From Streptomyces sp. NBC_01478 (lineage in GTDB: Bacteria > Actinomycetota > Actinomycetes > Streptomycetales > Streptomycetaceae), in NCBI RefSeq assembly GCF_036227225.1, contig NZ_CP109444.1, positions 9,281,501-9,345,500 on the forward strand: 64,000 nucleotides of DNA, written 5' to 3'. Shown here in pieces: positions 51,184-59,179 of the stretch (positions are counted from its first letter, which is position 1; each line of letters opens with the position of its first letter). The translations under genes were made by a program, and so were the position numbers. The notes beneath the pieces were generated by a model. The model searched no databases. It saw only the letters and a program-made list of their open reading frames with translations, and was not told the DNA's origin.

Positions 51184-51927
51184 TCACGCAGAATGGCCGC
51201 CGTCCACCGCGAACTCCGCCCCGGTGACATAGTCCGCCCCTGCCAGATACGCGACCATCGACGCCACCTCGTCCGCCGTCCCGAACCGCCCCAGCGCCGT
51301 CGTGGCCGCCTGGCCGGCCGCGTACGGGCCGTCCGCCGGGTTCATGTCGGTGTCCGTGGGCCCCGGGTGCACGATGTTCGCCGTGATCCCGCGTCCGCCG
51401 AGTTCACGGGCGAGCGCCTTCGTCAGTCCGATCAGCGCCGACTTGCTCGTCGCGTAGAGGGTTCCACCGGGACCCGGCACCCGCTGCGTCATGCACGTGC
51501 CGATCGTGATGATCCGGCCGCCGGACGCCATTCGCGCGGCGGCCGCCTGTGAGGTCAGAAACACCCCGCGGACGTTCACCGCCAGGACGCGGTCCACGTC
51601 GGTGAGGGACAGCCCGTCCAACGGCCCGAGCAGCCCCACCCCCGCGTTGTTCACCAGCACGTCGAGCCCGCCCAGCGCCTCCGCCGTACGCTCCACCGCG
51701 CCCGCCGCCTCGACGGCGTCCGCGGAGTCCGCGCGCAGCGCGACCGCCCGCCGTCCCAGCGCCTCTATCCGCCCTACGACGTTCTCGGCCGCCTCCTTGC
51801 CGTCCACGTAGGTGACGGCCACATCCGCACCGTCCCGCGCGAGCCGCAGCGCCGTCGCCGCACCGATGCCGCGGCTGCCGCCGGTCACGAGAGCCGCCTT
51901 GCCCAACAGGGTTCCCTGAGTCGTCAT
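51184..51927 (-). CDS. short-chain dehydrogenase/reductase
   Basis: A 247-aa classical SDR. AALVTGGSRGIGAATALRLA is the cofactor motif, LDVLVNNAGVGLLG the NNAG motif, IITIGTCMTQRVPGPGG contains the catalytic Ser/Thr region, and TLYATSKSALIGLTKALARE has the Tyr-x-x-x-Lys pair. The ending GADYVTGAEFAVDGGHS is typical. The basic residues after the glycine motif (TGGSRGIG) favour NADP(H). Substrate unknown; it converges on allantoicase but is not part of that operon. Confidence 0.92.
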   Translation of the reverse strand: MTTQGTLLGKAALVTGGSRGIGAATALRLARDGADVAVTYVDGKEAAENVVGRIEALGRRAVALRADSADAVEAAGAVERTAEALGGLDVLVNNAGVGLLGPLDGLSLTDVDRVLAVNVRGVFLTSQAAAARMASGGRIITIGTCMTQRVPGPGGTLYATSKSALIGLTKALARELGGRGITANIVHPGPTDTDMNPADGPYAAGQAATTALGRFGTADEVASMVAYLAGADYVTGAEFAVDGGHSA

Positions 51928-52026
51928 GCGTCCATCTCAGCGGCCACGGCACCCGGGTGCTGGCGGCGAACGGACACCGATGTCGATCGTAGGAACTCTT
52001 TTCTTCACCTCCCGCGTTCTCCCCTC

Positions 52027-52842
52027 GTGACCCTTCAGCAAGAGATCGTCGGCAACGCCATGCAGATGGCGGTCGTCAACCTGAACCCCGGCCAGACCGT
52101 GTACTGCGAGGCCGGGAAGTTCCTCTTCAAGACGACGAACGTGACCATGGAGACCCGCCTGAGCGGCCCGCCCGGCGCCGGACAGCAGCAGGGCGGCGGT
52201 GGCTCCGGCGGCATGGGCGGCATGCTCCGCCAGGCCATGGGTACGGCCATGCAGGTCGGCCAGCGCGCGCTCGCGGGCGAGTCGCTGGCGTTCCAGTACT
52301 TCACCTCCCACGGCGGCGAGGGCACCGTCGGCTTCGCGGGCGTGCTCCCCGGTGAGATGCGCGCCCTGGAGCTGGACGGCACACGCGCGTGGTTCGCGGA
52401 GAAGGACGCCTTCGTGGCCGCCGAGTCCAGCGTCCAGTTCGGCATCGCCTTCCAGGGCGGCCGCACCGGCATGAGCGGCGGCGAGGGCTTCGTCCTGGAG
52501 AAGTTCACCGGGCACGGCACGGTGATCATCGCCGGCGCGGGCAACTTCATCGACCTGAACCCGGCCGACTTCGGCGGCCGCATCGAGGTCGACACCGGCT
52601 GCCTCGTCGCCTTCGAGGAGGGCGTCCAGTACGGCGTCCAGCGCGTCGGCGGCCTCAACCGCCAGGGCCTGATGAACGCCGTGTTCGGCGGCGAGGGCCT
52701 GTCCCTGGCCACCCTGGAGGGCAACGGCAGGGTCATCCTCCAGTCCCTCACCATCGAGAGCCTCGCCAACGCCCTGAAGAAGGCCCAGGGCGGCGACAAG
52801 CAGGGCCCGACCGGCGGCATGTTCTCGACCCACGCCGGGTGA
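52027..52842 (+). CDS. AIM24 family protein
   Basis: A 271-aa protein of the AIM24/TIGR00266 beta-prism-like family. The start EIVGNAMQMAVVNLNPGQTV with YCEAGKFLFKTTNVTMETRL, the Gly/Gln-rich linker (QQQGGGGSGGMGGM) and LAFQYFTSHGGEGTVGFAGV match. Bacterial members are conserved but uncharacterised; the mitochondrial namesake affects inner-membrane organisation. Start GTG 52027 without a strong ribosome site. It stands alone upstream of a DHFR-like gene. Confidence 0.88.
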   Translation: MTLQQEIVGNAMQMAVVNLNPGQTVYCEAGKFLFKTTNVTMETRLSGPPGAGQQQGGGGSGGMGGMLRQAMGTAMQVGQRALAGESLAFQYFTSHGGEGTVGFAGVLPGEMRALELDGTRAWFAEKDAFVAAESSVQFGIAFQGGRTGMSGGEGFVLEKFTGHGTVIIAGAGNFIDLNPADFGGRIEVDTGCLVAFEEGVQYGVQRVGGLNRQGLMNAVFGGEGLSLATLEGNGRVILQSLTIESLANALKKAQGGDKQGPTGGMFSTHAG

Positions 52843-52934
52843 GTTGCCGTAGCGGAGACCGATGAGTTGCGGGGGCCCCGGCGGTCTGAGCTGATGACAG
52901 CATCGGCCCTCGCACCAGAGAGCAGGCACCCGAC

Positions 52935-53561
52935 ATGGGCAAGCTCGTCTCCACCATCTTCGTCACCCTCGACGGCGTCTACCAAGCACCCGGCGGCCCC
53001 GAGGAGGACACCCGCGGCGGCTTCGAGCACGGCGGCTGGAGTTTCGTCTACGGCGACGACGACTTCGGCCGCTTCGTGGTCGAGGTCTTCGACCGCTCCG
53101 GCGCCTATCTGCTCGGCCGCCGTACGTACGACATCTTCGCCTCGTACTGGCCGAACATGACCGACCCCGCCGACCCGATCGCGTCCAAGCTGAACGCCCT
53201 GCCGAAGTACGTCGCCTCGGCCACCCTCACCGACCCCTCCTGGGCCGGAACCACGGTCCTCGGCGGCGACCTCGCCAAGGAGGTCACCGACCTCAAGGAG
53301 CGCACCGAGGGCGAGCTCCAGGTGCACGGCAGCGGCGCCCTCGTCCGGTCCCTCCTGGAGCTCGACCTCCTCGACACCATCCACCTGGTGACCTTCCCGG
53401 TCGTGCTCGGCACCGGCCTGCGCCTGTTCCCCGAGGGCACCGCCCCCAAGGCCTTCAAGCGCACGGGCGGGACCATCACCGGCACCGGCGTCTCGATCCA
53501 GTCGTACGACCTGGCGGGCCGCCCGACCTACGGCTCGTACGCGGACCCGGAAAACTCCTAG
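52935..53561 (+). CDS. dihydrofolate reductase-like (RibD C-terminal) protein
   Basis: A 208-aa protein with the RibD_C/DHFR fold. LVSTIFVTLDGVYQAPGGPE at the start, AYLLGRRTYDIFASYWPNM (NADPH-binding helix), the middle KYVASATLTDPSWAGTTVLG and the end VHGSGALVRSLLELDLLDTI with HLVTFPVVLGTGLRLFPEG are typical of stand-alone actinobacterial members. The true reaction is unknown; pyrimidine or folate reduction is only implied by the fold. It is preceded by a normal ribosome site and lies upstream of an EamA transporter. Confidence 0.88.
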   Translation: MGKLVSTIFVTLDGVYQAPGGPEEDTRGGFEHGGWSFVYGDDDFGRFVVEVFDRSGAYLLGRRTYDIFASYWPNMTDPADPIASKLNALPKYVASATLTDPSWAGTTVLGGDLAKEVTDLKERTEGELQVHGSGALVRSLLELDLLDTIHLVTFPVVLGTGLRLFPEGTAPKAFKRTGGTITGTGVSIQSYDLAGRPTYGSYADPENS

Positions 53562-53652
53562 TCAGCCTGGGTCCGCGCGGGTACGGTGATCGTTCCGTGT
53601 GGCAGCCACCGATGTCTCCACCCCCTTGCCGGAGACCGGGAGAGCCGCCCCC

Positions 53653-54558
53653 ATGTCCTCGATCGCCGTACCGCGGACCGCCGCGCCCCGCCGGGCCTGG
53701 CTCACCGATCTGCCTCTCCTGCTGGTCGCGGCGGTCTGGGGCGCCAGTTATCTCGTCGCCAAGGACATCACCACCGCCCGCACGGTCCTCGCCGTCCTGG
53801 TGCTGCGCTTCGCCCTCGTGCTGCCCGCCCTCGCGGCCGTCGGCCACCGCTCGCTGCGCGCCCTGACGGCCGCCCAGTGGCGCGGCGCGGGGCTCCTCGG
53901 GCTGATCCTCGCCGGGATCTTCCTCCTGGAGACCTACGGCGTCGTCCACACCTCGGCGACCAACGCGGGCCTCATCATCAGCCTCACCATGATCTTCACG
54001 CCGCTCGCCGAGGCCGCCGTGACCCGCACCCGGCCCTCCCGCGCCTTCCTGGGAGCGGCGGCCCTCTCCGTGCTCGGCGTGCTGCTGCTGACCCAGGGCG
54101 CCGGTTTCAGCCGCCCTTCCCTCGGCGACCTCCTCATGCTGCTCGCCGCCCTCGCCCGCACCCTGCACGTCCTGGCCATGTCCCGCAGCAGAGCCGTGCG
54201 GGGCGCCGACGCGCTGCCCCTGACCACCGTCCAACTCGCCACCGCCGTCGCGGTGTTCGCGATCCTGTCGGCCGGCACCGACACCACGCCGTGGGCGACG
54301 GCCGCCGATTTCGGAGCCCGCGAGTGGGCCGGGCTGCTGTTCCTGTCCGCGTTCTGCACCCTGTTCGCGTTCTTCGTCCAGATGTGGGCCGTACGCCGGA
54401 CCTCGCCCTCCCGGGTCAGCCTGCTGCTCGGCACCGAGCCCCTGTGGGCCGCCGCGGCCGGTATCGCGCTCGGTGGGGAGCGGCTCGGCGCGTTCGGCCT
54501 GGCAGGCGGCGTTCTCGTGCTTGTGGGGACCGCGTGGGGGCGCGGGGCCGTACGTTAA
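53653..54558 (+). CDS. EamA/DMT-family transporter
   Basis: A 301-aa membrane protein with ten predicted spans in two EamA repeats: LLVAAVWGASYLVAKDITTA begins repeat one, and LLMLLAALARTLHVLAMSRS the second, with the typical late VSLLLGTEPLWAAAAGIALG. Such carriers export metabolites such as amino acids or their derivatives. The start at 53653 is favoured by GGGAGAG about eight bases upstream; GTG 53599 would add 18 residues. Substrate unknown. Confidence 0.9.
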   Translation: MSSIAVPRTAAPRRAWLTDLPLLLVAAVWGASYLVAKDITTARTVLAVLVLRFALVLPALAAVGHRSLRALTAAQWRGAGLLGLILAGIFLLETYGVVHTSATNAGLIISLTMIFTPLAEAAVTRTRPSRAFLGAAALSVLGVLLLTQGAGFSRPSLGDLLMLLAALARTLHVLAMSRSRAVRGADALPLTTVQLATAVAVFAILSAGTDTTPWATAADFGAREWAGLLFLSAFCTLFAFFVQMWAVRRTSPSRVSLLLGTEPLWAAAAGIALGGERLGAFGLAGGVLVLVGTAWGRGAVR

Positions 54559-54600
54559 CTCCCGGAAAACTCATCGGACTTGACGGGAAATTCCACGGTC

Positions 54601-54642
54601 TTGTCATTGACATGCCACTATCTACGCGCGTCATCATGGGGG
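54601..54642 (+). promoter_or_regulatory. upstream signal of the secreted RNase gene
   Basis: A TTGACA (54607-54612) sits in the phrase CATTGACATGCCACTATC and is followed by TACGCGCG; the GGGGG ribosome site at 54638-54642 precedes the ATG. No good -10 hexamer is seen at normal spacing, so the block may be a binding site or an alternative promoter. Confidence 0.4.
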
Positions 54643-54643
54643 C

Positions 54644-55033
54644 ATGAGATTCCCCCCACGAATCACTCGCATCGGCGCCGCAGCCGCCGTTCTGTCCACC
54701 GTTCTGGTCGGCGGCGCCGTCGCCACCGCGACCCCGGCGGCCGCCGCGGTCGGCAGCATCTGCTACAGCGCCCTGCCCGACCAGGCGTACGACACGCTCG
54801 ACCTGATCGCGACGAACGGCCCCTTCCCCTACTCGCAGGACGGCACCGTCTTCCGGAACCAGGAAGGCATCCTGCCGAGCCAGGCGTCCGGTTACTACCA
54901 CGAGTACACGGTCAAGACGCCCGGTTCGTCGACGCGCGGAGCGCGCCGCATCATCACCGGCAACAAGACCCAAGAGGACTACTACACCGCTGACCACTAC
55001 GTCACGTTCAAACTGATCAACTTCGGCTGCTGA
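54644..55033 (+). CDS. secreted guanyl-specific ribonuclease (RNase Sa type)
   Basis: A 129-aa precursor. A signal peptide (MRFPPRITRIGAAAAVLSTV, cleavage near ATPAAAA) precedes a mature domain of about 94 aa strongly resembling Streptomyces RNase Sa. All functional residues align with a constant offset of 33: Glu74 and Glu87 (catalytic base), Arg98, Arg102, His118 (catalytic acid), and the disulfide Cys40-Cys129. QDGTVFRNQEGILPSQASGY and RRIITGNKTQEDYYTADHYV are near-identical landmarks. It cleaves single-stranded RNA after G outside the cell. No barstar-like inhibitor gene lies nearby. Confidence 0.96.
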   Translation: MRFPPRITRIGAAAAVLSTVLVGGAVATATPAAAAVGSICYSALPDQAYDTLDLIATNGPFPYSQDGTVFRNQEGILPSQASGYYHEYTVKTPGSSTRGARRIITGNKTQEDYYTADHYVTFKLINFGC

Positions 55034-55062
55034 GCCGAACGACGGCTGCACCACTGCTCGCC

Positions 55063-55108
55063 CCTCGCCCCGCGGCTCCCCCCCACGATCATGGGCCGCG
55101 GGGCGAGG
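55063..55108. terminator. terminator after the RNase gene
   Basis: A 14-bp perfect stem (55063-55076 with 55095-55108) with an 18-base loop, 30 bp beyond the RNase stop. Confidence 0.75.
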
Positions 55109-55189
55109 CATGTCCGCCGAAAGTCGCCGACCGCGCGACTTTGGTCTCCGATCCCCGCCACGGTGAGGTGACCGGGCCGGTCCCCTGCG

Positions 55190-55204
55190 TAGATTTGTCG
55201 ACCG
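55190..55204 (+). promoter_or_regulatory. -10 element directly before the histidine kinase start
   Basis: TAGATT at 55190-55195 ends eight bases before the GTG at 55204, with no Shine-Dalgarno between. This suggests a leaderless message for the histidine kinase. Confidence 0.5.
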
Positions 55205-56451
55205 TGACCGATGACAGGACAGCGCCGGTACCGCCGGCGTTCGCGGGGCGCCGATGGCTGCTGCCGTCCGCCGTGGCGGACGAACTCGATCCCGACGTCG
55301 TACGGCGCGGACGGCCCCGCCGTACCGCACGCGACTGGGCCGTCGACACCTGCTGCTTCCTGCTGGCCGTCCTCATCGGACTGGCCGCCGCGCAGGCCCT
55401 CAGGGACGACGCCGCGACCCCGCACCCCCTCGCCGTCGTGGACCAGCTCTTCGGGGTCCTCGCCTGCGGCGCGGTCTGGCTGCGCCGCCGCTGGCCGGTC
55501 GGCCTCGCGATCGCGATGATCCCCATCGGCTTCGTGTCGAACACCGCGGGCGGCGCCGCCATGGTCGCCGTCTTCACCCTCGCCGTGCACCGCCCCTTCC
55601 GCTACGTCGCCTGGATCGGCGGCATCCAGCTCGTCCTGGCCCCGCTGTTCTACTGGCTGCGCCCGGACCCCGATCTGCCGTACGCCGGCGCGGTCGTCTT
55701 CACCGAACTGTTCATCCTCACCGTCATCGGCTGGGGCATGTTCGTCCGCTCCAAGCGGCAGCTCATGCTCAGCCTGCGCGACCGCGCCCGGCGCGCCGAG
55801 ACGGAGGCGGAGCTGCGGGCCGAGCAGGCCCAGCGGCTCGCCCGTGAGGCCATCGCGCGCGAGATGCACGACGTGCTCGCCCATCGGCTGACCCTGCTGA
55901 GCGTGCACGCGGGCGCCCTGGAGTTCCGCCCGGACGCGCCCCGCGAGGAGGTCGCGCGGGCGGCCGGCGTCATCCGGGAGAGCGCCCACGAGGCGCTGCA
56001 GGACCTGCGGGAGATCATCGGCGTCCTGCGCGCGGGCGAGCCCGACGACACGGGCCGTCCCCAGCCCACGCTCGGCGCCCTGGACGCGCTGGTCACCGAG
56101 TCCCGCGAGGCCGGCATGAAGGTCACCCTCGCCAACCGCGTCACCGACCCCGCCGCGGTCCCCGCCTCGGTTGGCCGCACCGCCTACCGCATCGCCCAGG
56201 AGGCGCTCACCAACGCCCGCAAACACGCCCCCGGCGCGGAGGTCACGGTGACGGTCACCGGCACCCCGGGCGACGGCCTGGTGATCGCCGTGCACAACCC
56301 GCCCCCCGAGGGCACGGTCCCGCACGTCCCCGGCTCCGGTCAGGGCCTGATCGGCCTCACCGAGCGGGCCACGCTGGCGGGCGGACGGCTGGAGCACGGC
56401 CCGCAGGAGGGCGGCGGATTCCGGGTGCGGGCGTGGCTCCCCTGGGGGTGA
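55204..56451 (+). CDS. NarL/DesK-type sensor histidine kinase
   Basis: A 415-aa membrane kinase. The N-terminus carries about four to five hydrophobic spans (DTCCFLLAVLIGLAAAQAL; FVSNTAGGAAMVAVFTLAV; ELFILTVIGWGMFV), then a coiled-coil (RAETEAELRAEQAQRLAREA). A HisKA_3 dimerisation helix with the phospho-accepting His in AREMHDVLAHRLTLLSVHAG follows, then a HATPase domain (IAQEALTNARKHAPGA; GQGLIGLTERATL). The GTG at 55204 fits a leaderless transcript. Its response regulator lies 264 bp downstream, an unusually large gap with a perfect inverted repeat. The signal is unknown. Confidence 0.92.
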   Translation: MTDDRTAPVPPAFAGRRWLLPSAVADELDPDVVRRGRPRRTARDWAVDTCCFLLAVLIGLAAAQALRDDAATPHPLAVVDQLFGVLACGAVWLRRRWPVGLAIAMIPIGFVSNTAGGAAMVAVFTLAVHRPFRYVAWIGGIQLVLAPLFYWLRPDPDLPYAGAVVFTELFILTVIGWGMFVRSKRQLMLSLRDRARRAETEAELRAEQAQRLAREAIAREMHDVLAHRLTLLSVHAGALEFRPDAPREEVARAAGVIRESAHEALQDLREIIGVLRAGEPDDTGRPQPTLGALDALVTESREAGMKVTLANRVTDPAAVPASVGRTAYRIAQEALTNARKHAPGAEVTVTVTGTPGDGLVIAVHNPPPEGTVPHVPGSGQGLIGLTERATLAGGRLEHGPQEGGGFRVRAWLPWG

Positions 56452-56504
56452 GCACCGCCCGGCGCCACGGGCAACTCCCCTTCCGGGCAAGGGTGATGGC
56501 GCCC

Positions 56505-56527
56505 GTTCCCGGAACGTCGCCGGGAAC
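56505..56527. repeat. perfect inverted repeat between kinase and response regulator genes
   Basis: GTTCCCGG (56505-56512) and CCGGGAAC (56520-56527) flank a seven-base centre. It sits in the 264-bp gap between the histidine kinase and its regulator and might be an operator or a weak terminator. Confidence 0.5.
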
Positions 56528-56715
56528 GCGCGCAGCAGGAGACCTCACTCGCGCGAACTCCGGGGCCGCGCACACCTGTTGACGCCGGACACCGGCCGGG
56601 CCGCGGCGCCCGGGACACCGCCGTGGAGCAGCCTGCCCAGGACGGTCCCACGCGCGCGTGACGGTGGTCGGCCCTTCCGTCACCGGCCGTCGTACGACCG
56701 TGGTTACGTAGCCCC

Positions 56716-57396
56716 ATGACTGCGATCAGACTGCTCCTCGTCGACGACGACCCGCTGGTGCGGGCCGGGCTGTCCTTCATGATGGGCGGCGCCGCCGACA
56801 TCGAGATCGTCGGCGAGGCCGCCGACGGCAGTGAGGTCGAGGAACTCGTCGACCGCGTCCACCCGGACGTCGTCCTCATGGACATCCGTATGCCGTCGGT
56901 GGACGGACTGACCGCCACGGAGCGGCTGCGGGCCCGCGGCGACGCGCCCCAGATCATCGTCCTCACCACCTTCCACGCCGACGAACAGGTGCTGCGCGCC
57001 CTCCGCGCGGGCGCCGCCGGATTCGTCCTCAAGGACACCCCGCCCGCCGAGATCCTCGACGCCGTACGCCGGGTCGCGGCCGGCGATCCCGTGCTGTCGC
57101 CCGCGGTCACCCGCCAGTTGATGGAGCACGCCGCGGGCACCGCCACCGACACCCGCCGGGCACGCGCGCGTGAACGCGTCGCCGCCCTGGGGGACCGCGA
57201 ACGCGAGGTCGCCGTCGCCGTCGGCCAGGGCCTCGCCAACGCCGAGATCGCCGGCGGCCTCTTCATGAGCGTCGCCACCGTCAAGACCCACGTCTCCCGC
57301 ATCCTGGCCAAGCTCGACCTCAACAACCGTGTGCAGATCGCCCTGTTGGCGTACGACGCGGGTCTGCTCGAAGAGGACGGGGAGAGCGGGCACTAG
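56716..57396 (+). CDS. NarL-family response regulator
   Basis: A 226-aa two-component regulator. The receiver has acidic LLLVDDDPLVRAG, phospho-accepting Asp56 in PDVVLMDIRMPSVDGL and Lys in AAGFVLKDTPP. The C-terminal LuxR-type helix-turn-helix is LGDREREVAVAVGQGLANAE followed by SVATVKTHVSRILAKLDLNN. It would be phosphorylated by the kinase encoded upstream. A TTACGT hexamer ends six bases before the ATG and could be the -10 of a leaderless transcript. Target genes are unknown; a cytochrome P450 gene follows 66 bp later in the same direction. Confidence 0.94.
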   Translation: MTAIRLLLVDDDPLVRAGLSFMMGGAADIEIVGEAADGSEVEELVDRVHPDVVLMDIRMPSVDGLTATERLRARGDAPQIIVLTTFHADEQVLRALRAGAAGFVLKDTPPAEILDAVRRVAAGDPVLSPAVTRQLMEHAAGTATDTRRARARERVAALGDREREVAVAVGQGLANAEIAGGLFMSVATVKTHVSRILAKLDLNNRVQIALLAYDAGLLEEDGESGH

Positions 57397-57462
57397 CCGC
57401 TGCCGCCGCGCGTTCCCACTGCACTGGGAGATCTCGGGGGATCGTCCGGGGAGGGGCAGCGC

Positions 57463-58647
57463 ATGACTGAGGCAGTCGATTTAGGAGAGTTCGGCGAGGA
57501 GTTCCGACGGGACCCGCATCCGGTGTACGCCATGCTGCGGGAGCGGGGCCCGGTGCACCTCGTGCGCCTGCCGAGGGCGGACCAGTCCTACGTGACCTGG
57601 CTGATCGTGGGACACGAGGAGGCGCGCGCGGCCCTCGCCGACCCGCGGCTGGCGAAGGACGGCGGCAAGATCGGGGTGACGTTCCTCGACGAGGAGCTGA
57701 TCGGCAAGTATCTCCTGGCCGCCGACCCGCCCCAGCACACCCGCCTGCGCGGACTGATCACGCGCGCGTTCACCATGCGCCGCGTCGAGGAACTGCGCCC
57801 GCGCGTCCAGCAGATCACCGACGAACTCCTCGACGCGATGCTGCCGTTCGGCCACGCCGACCTGGTCGACGCGCTCTCCTACCCGCTGCCCATCACCGTG
57901 ATCTGCGAGCTCCTCGGCGTGCCCGACATGGACCGCGCGGAGTTCCGCAAGCTGTCCACCGAGGTGGTCGCACCCATCGATCCGGGCGGCTCGTACGACG
58001 CGTTCGTCCGGCTCGCCGAGTACCTCGACGACCTGATCGCGGACAAGCGCCGCGCCGGCCCGAGCGGGGACCTCCTCAGCGACCTGATCCGCACCACCGC
58101 CGAGGACGGCGACCGGCTCTCCCCGCAGGAACTGCGGGGCATGGCCTTCATCCTGCTCATCGCCGGCCACGAGACCACCGTCAACCTCCTCACCAACGGC
58201 GTCCACGCCCTCCTCGCCCACCCCGACCAACTCGCCGCCCTGCGCGCCGACATGACCCTCCTCGACGGCGCGATCGAGGAGATGCTGCGCTACGAGGGCC
58301 CGGTGGAGAACGGCACGTTCCGCTTCGCCGCGGAGCCCCTGGACATCGCCGGCACCCTCATCAGGAAGGGCGACGCGGTCATGGTCGGCCTGACCGCCGC
58401 AGACCGCGACGCGGGCCGCTATCCCGCCCCCGACCGCTTCGACATCCGCCGCGACACCCGCGGCCACCTCGCCTTCGGCCACGGCATCCACTACTGCCTG
58501 GGCGCCCCCTTGGCCCGCCTCGAAGCACGCACGGCGATACGCACCCTGCTGGAGCGCGCCCCCGCCCTCTCCCTGGACGGTCCGCCCGGCGAATGGCTCC
58601 CCGGCATGCTGATGCGCGGGATGCGGTCGTTGCCGGTGCGCTGGTAG
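57463..58647 (+). CDS. cytochrome P450 (CYP107-like)
   Basis: A 394-aa soluble P450. The I-helix oxygen-binding motif is FILLIAGHETTVNLL, ExxR is EEMLR, and the heme loop FGHGIHYCLGAPLARLEART holds the Cys thiolate. Length and sequence match actinobacterial CYP105/107-type enzymes. It uses a ferredoxin and reductase encoded elsewhere to hydroxylate an unknown substrate. GGGGAGGGG precedes the ATG. It is followed by a PaaI-type thioesterase gene, with no obvious biosynthetic cluster around it. Confidence 0.95.
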   Translation: MTEAVDLGEFGEEFRRDPHPVYAMLRERGPVHLVRLPRADQSYVTWLIVGHEEARAALADPRLAKDGGKIGVTFLDEELIGKYLLAADPPQHTRLRGLITRAFTMRRVEELRPRVQQITDELLDAMLPFGHADLVDALSYPLPITVICELLGVPDMDRAEFRKLSTEVVAPIDPGGSYDAFVRLAEYLDDLIADKRRAGPSGDLLSDLIRTTAEDGDRLSPQELRGMAFILLIAGHETTVNLLTNGVHALLAHPDQLAALRADMTLLDGAIEEMLRYEGPVENGTFRFAAEPLDIAGTLIRKGDAVMVGLTAADRDAGRYPAPDRFDIRRDTRGHLAFGHGIHYCLGAPLARLEARTAIRTLLERAPALSLDGPPGEWLPGMLMRGMRSLPVRW

Positions 58648-58756
58648 AACGGCGGCACCGGACGGCCGTGGCGGCGACAGCGGCCGTGGCAGCGGTAGCG
58701 GCGGTGGAAGCCGTGACGAGAGAGCCGTAGTGGAAGCCCTAGGAGGCGCGCCCCCC

Positions 58757-59179
58757 GTGACCGCACCCGTCGAGTTCGACCTGGCCATGGCCCGGAAGGC
58801 GCTGGAGAGTCAGCCCTTCAGCAGGCTGATCGGCGCGCGCCTGAGTGCCTTCGGGGACGGTGGCGCGACGCTGGAGATCGACATCAGGGAGGACCTCCAC
58901 CAGCAGAACGGTTTCGTGCACGGCGGGGTCCTCGCCTACGCCGCCGACAACGCGCTCACCTTCGCCGGCGGCACGATCCTCGGCCCGGCGGTCCTCACCG
59001 GTGGCCTCACCATCCAGTACGTCCGCCCGGCCACCGGCCGTACGCTGCGCGCCCACGCCGAGGTAGTACAGGCAGGCCGCCGTCAGGCCGTCGTCCGCTG
59101 CGACGTCCGCACGGTCGCCGACGACGGCACGGAGGCCCTGTGCGCGGTCGCCCAGGGCACGGTGCTGCCGGTCAACTGA
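58757..59179 (+). CDS. PaaI-type acyl-CoA thioesterase
   Basis: A 140-aa hotdog thioesterase. HQQNGFVHGGVLAYAADNAL carries the HGG motif and the catalytic Asp of the PaaI group; GGLTIQYVRPATGRTLRAHA is the second conserved block. It hydrolyses phenylacetyl-like or other acyl-CoAs. AGGAGG lies ten bases before the GTG start; a GTG at 58730 is an alternative. Its 3' end overlaps the convergent oxidoreductase gene by eight bases. Confidence 0.9.
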   Translation: MTAPVEFDLAMARKALESQPFSRLIGARLSAFGDGGATLEIDIREDLHQQNGFVHGGVLAYAADNALTFAGGTILGPAVLTGGLTIQYVRPATGRTLRAHAEVVQAGRRQAVVRCDVRTVADDGTEALCAVAQGTVLPVN

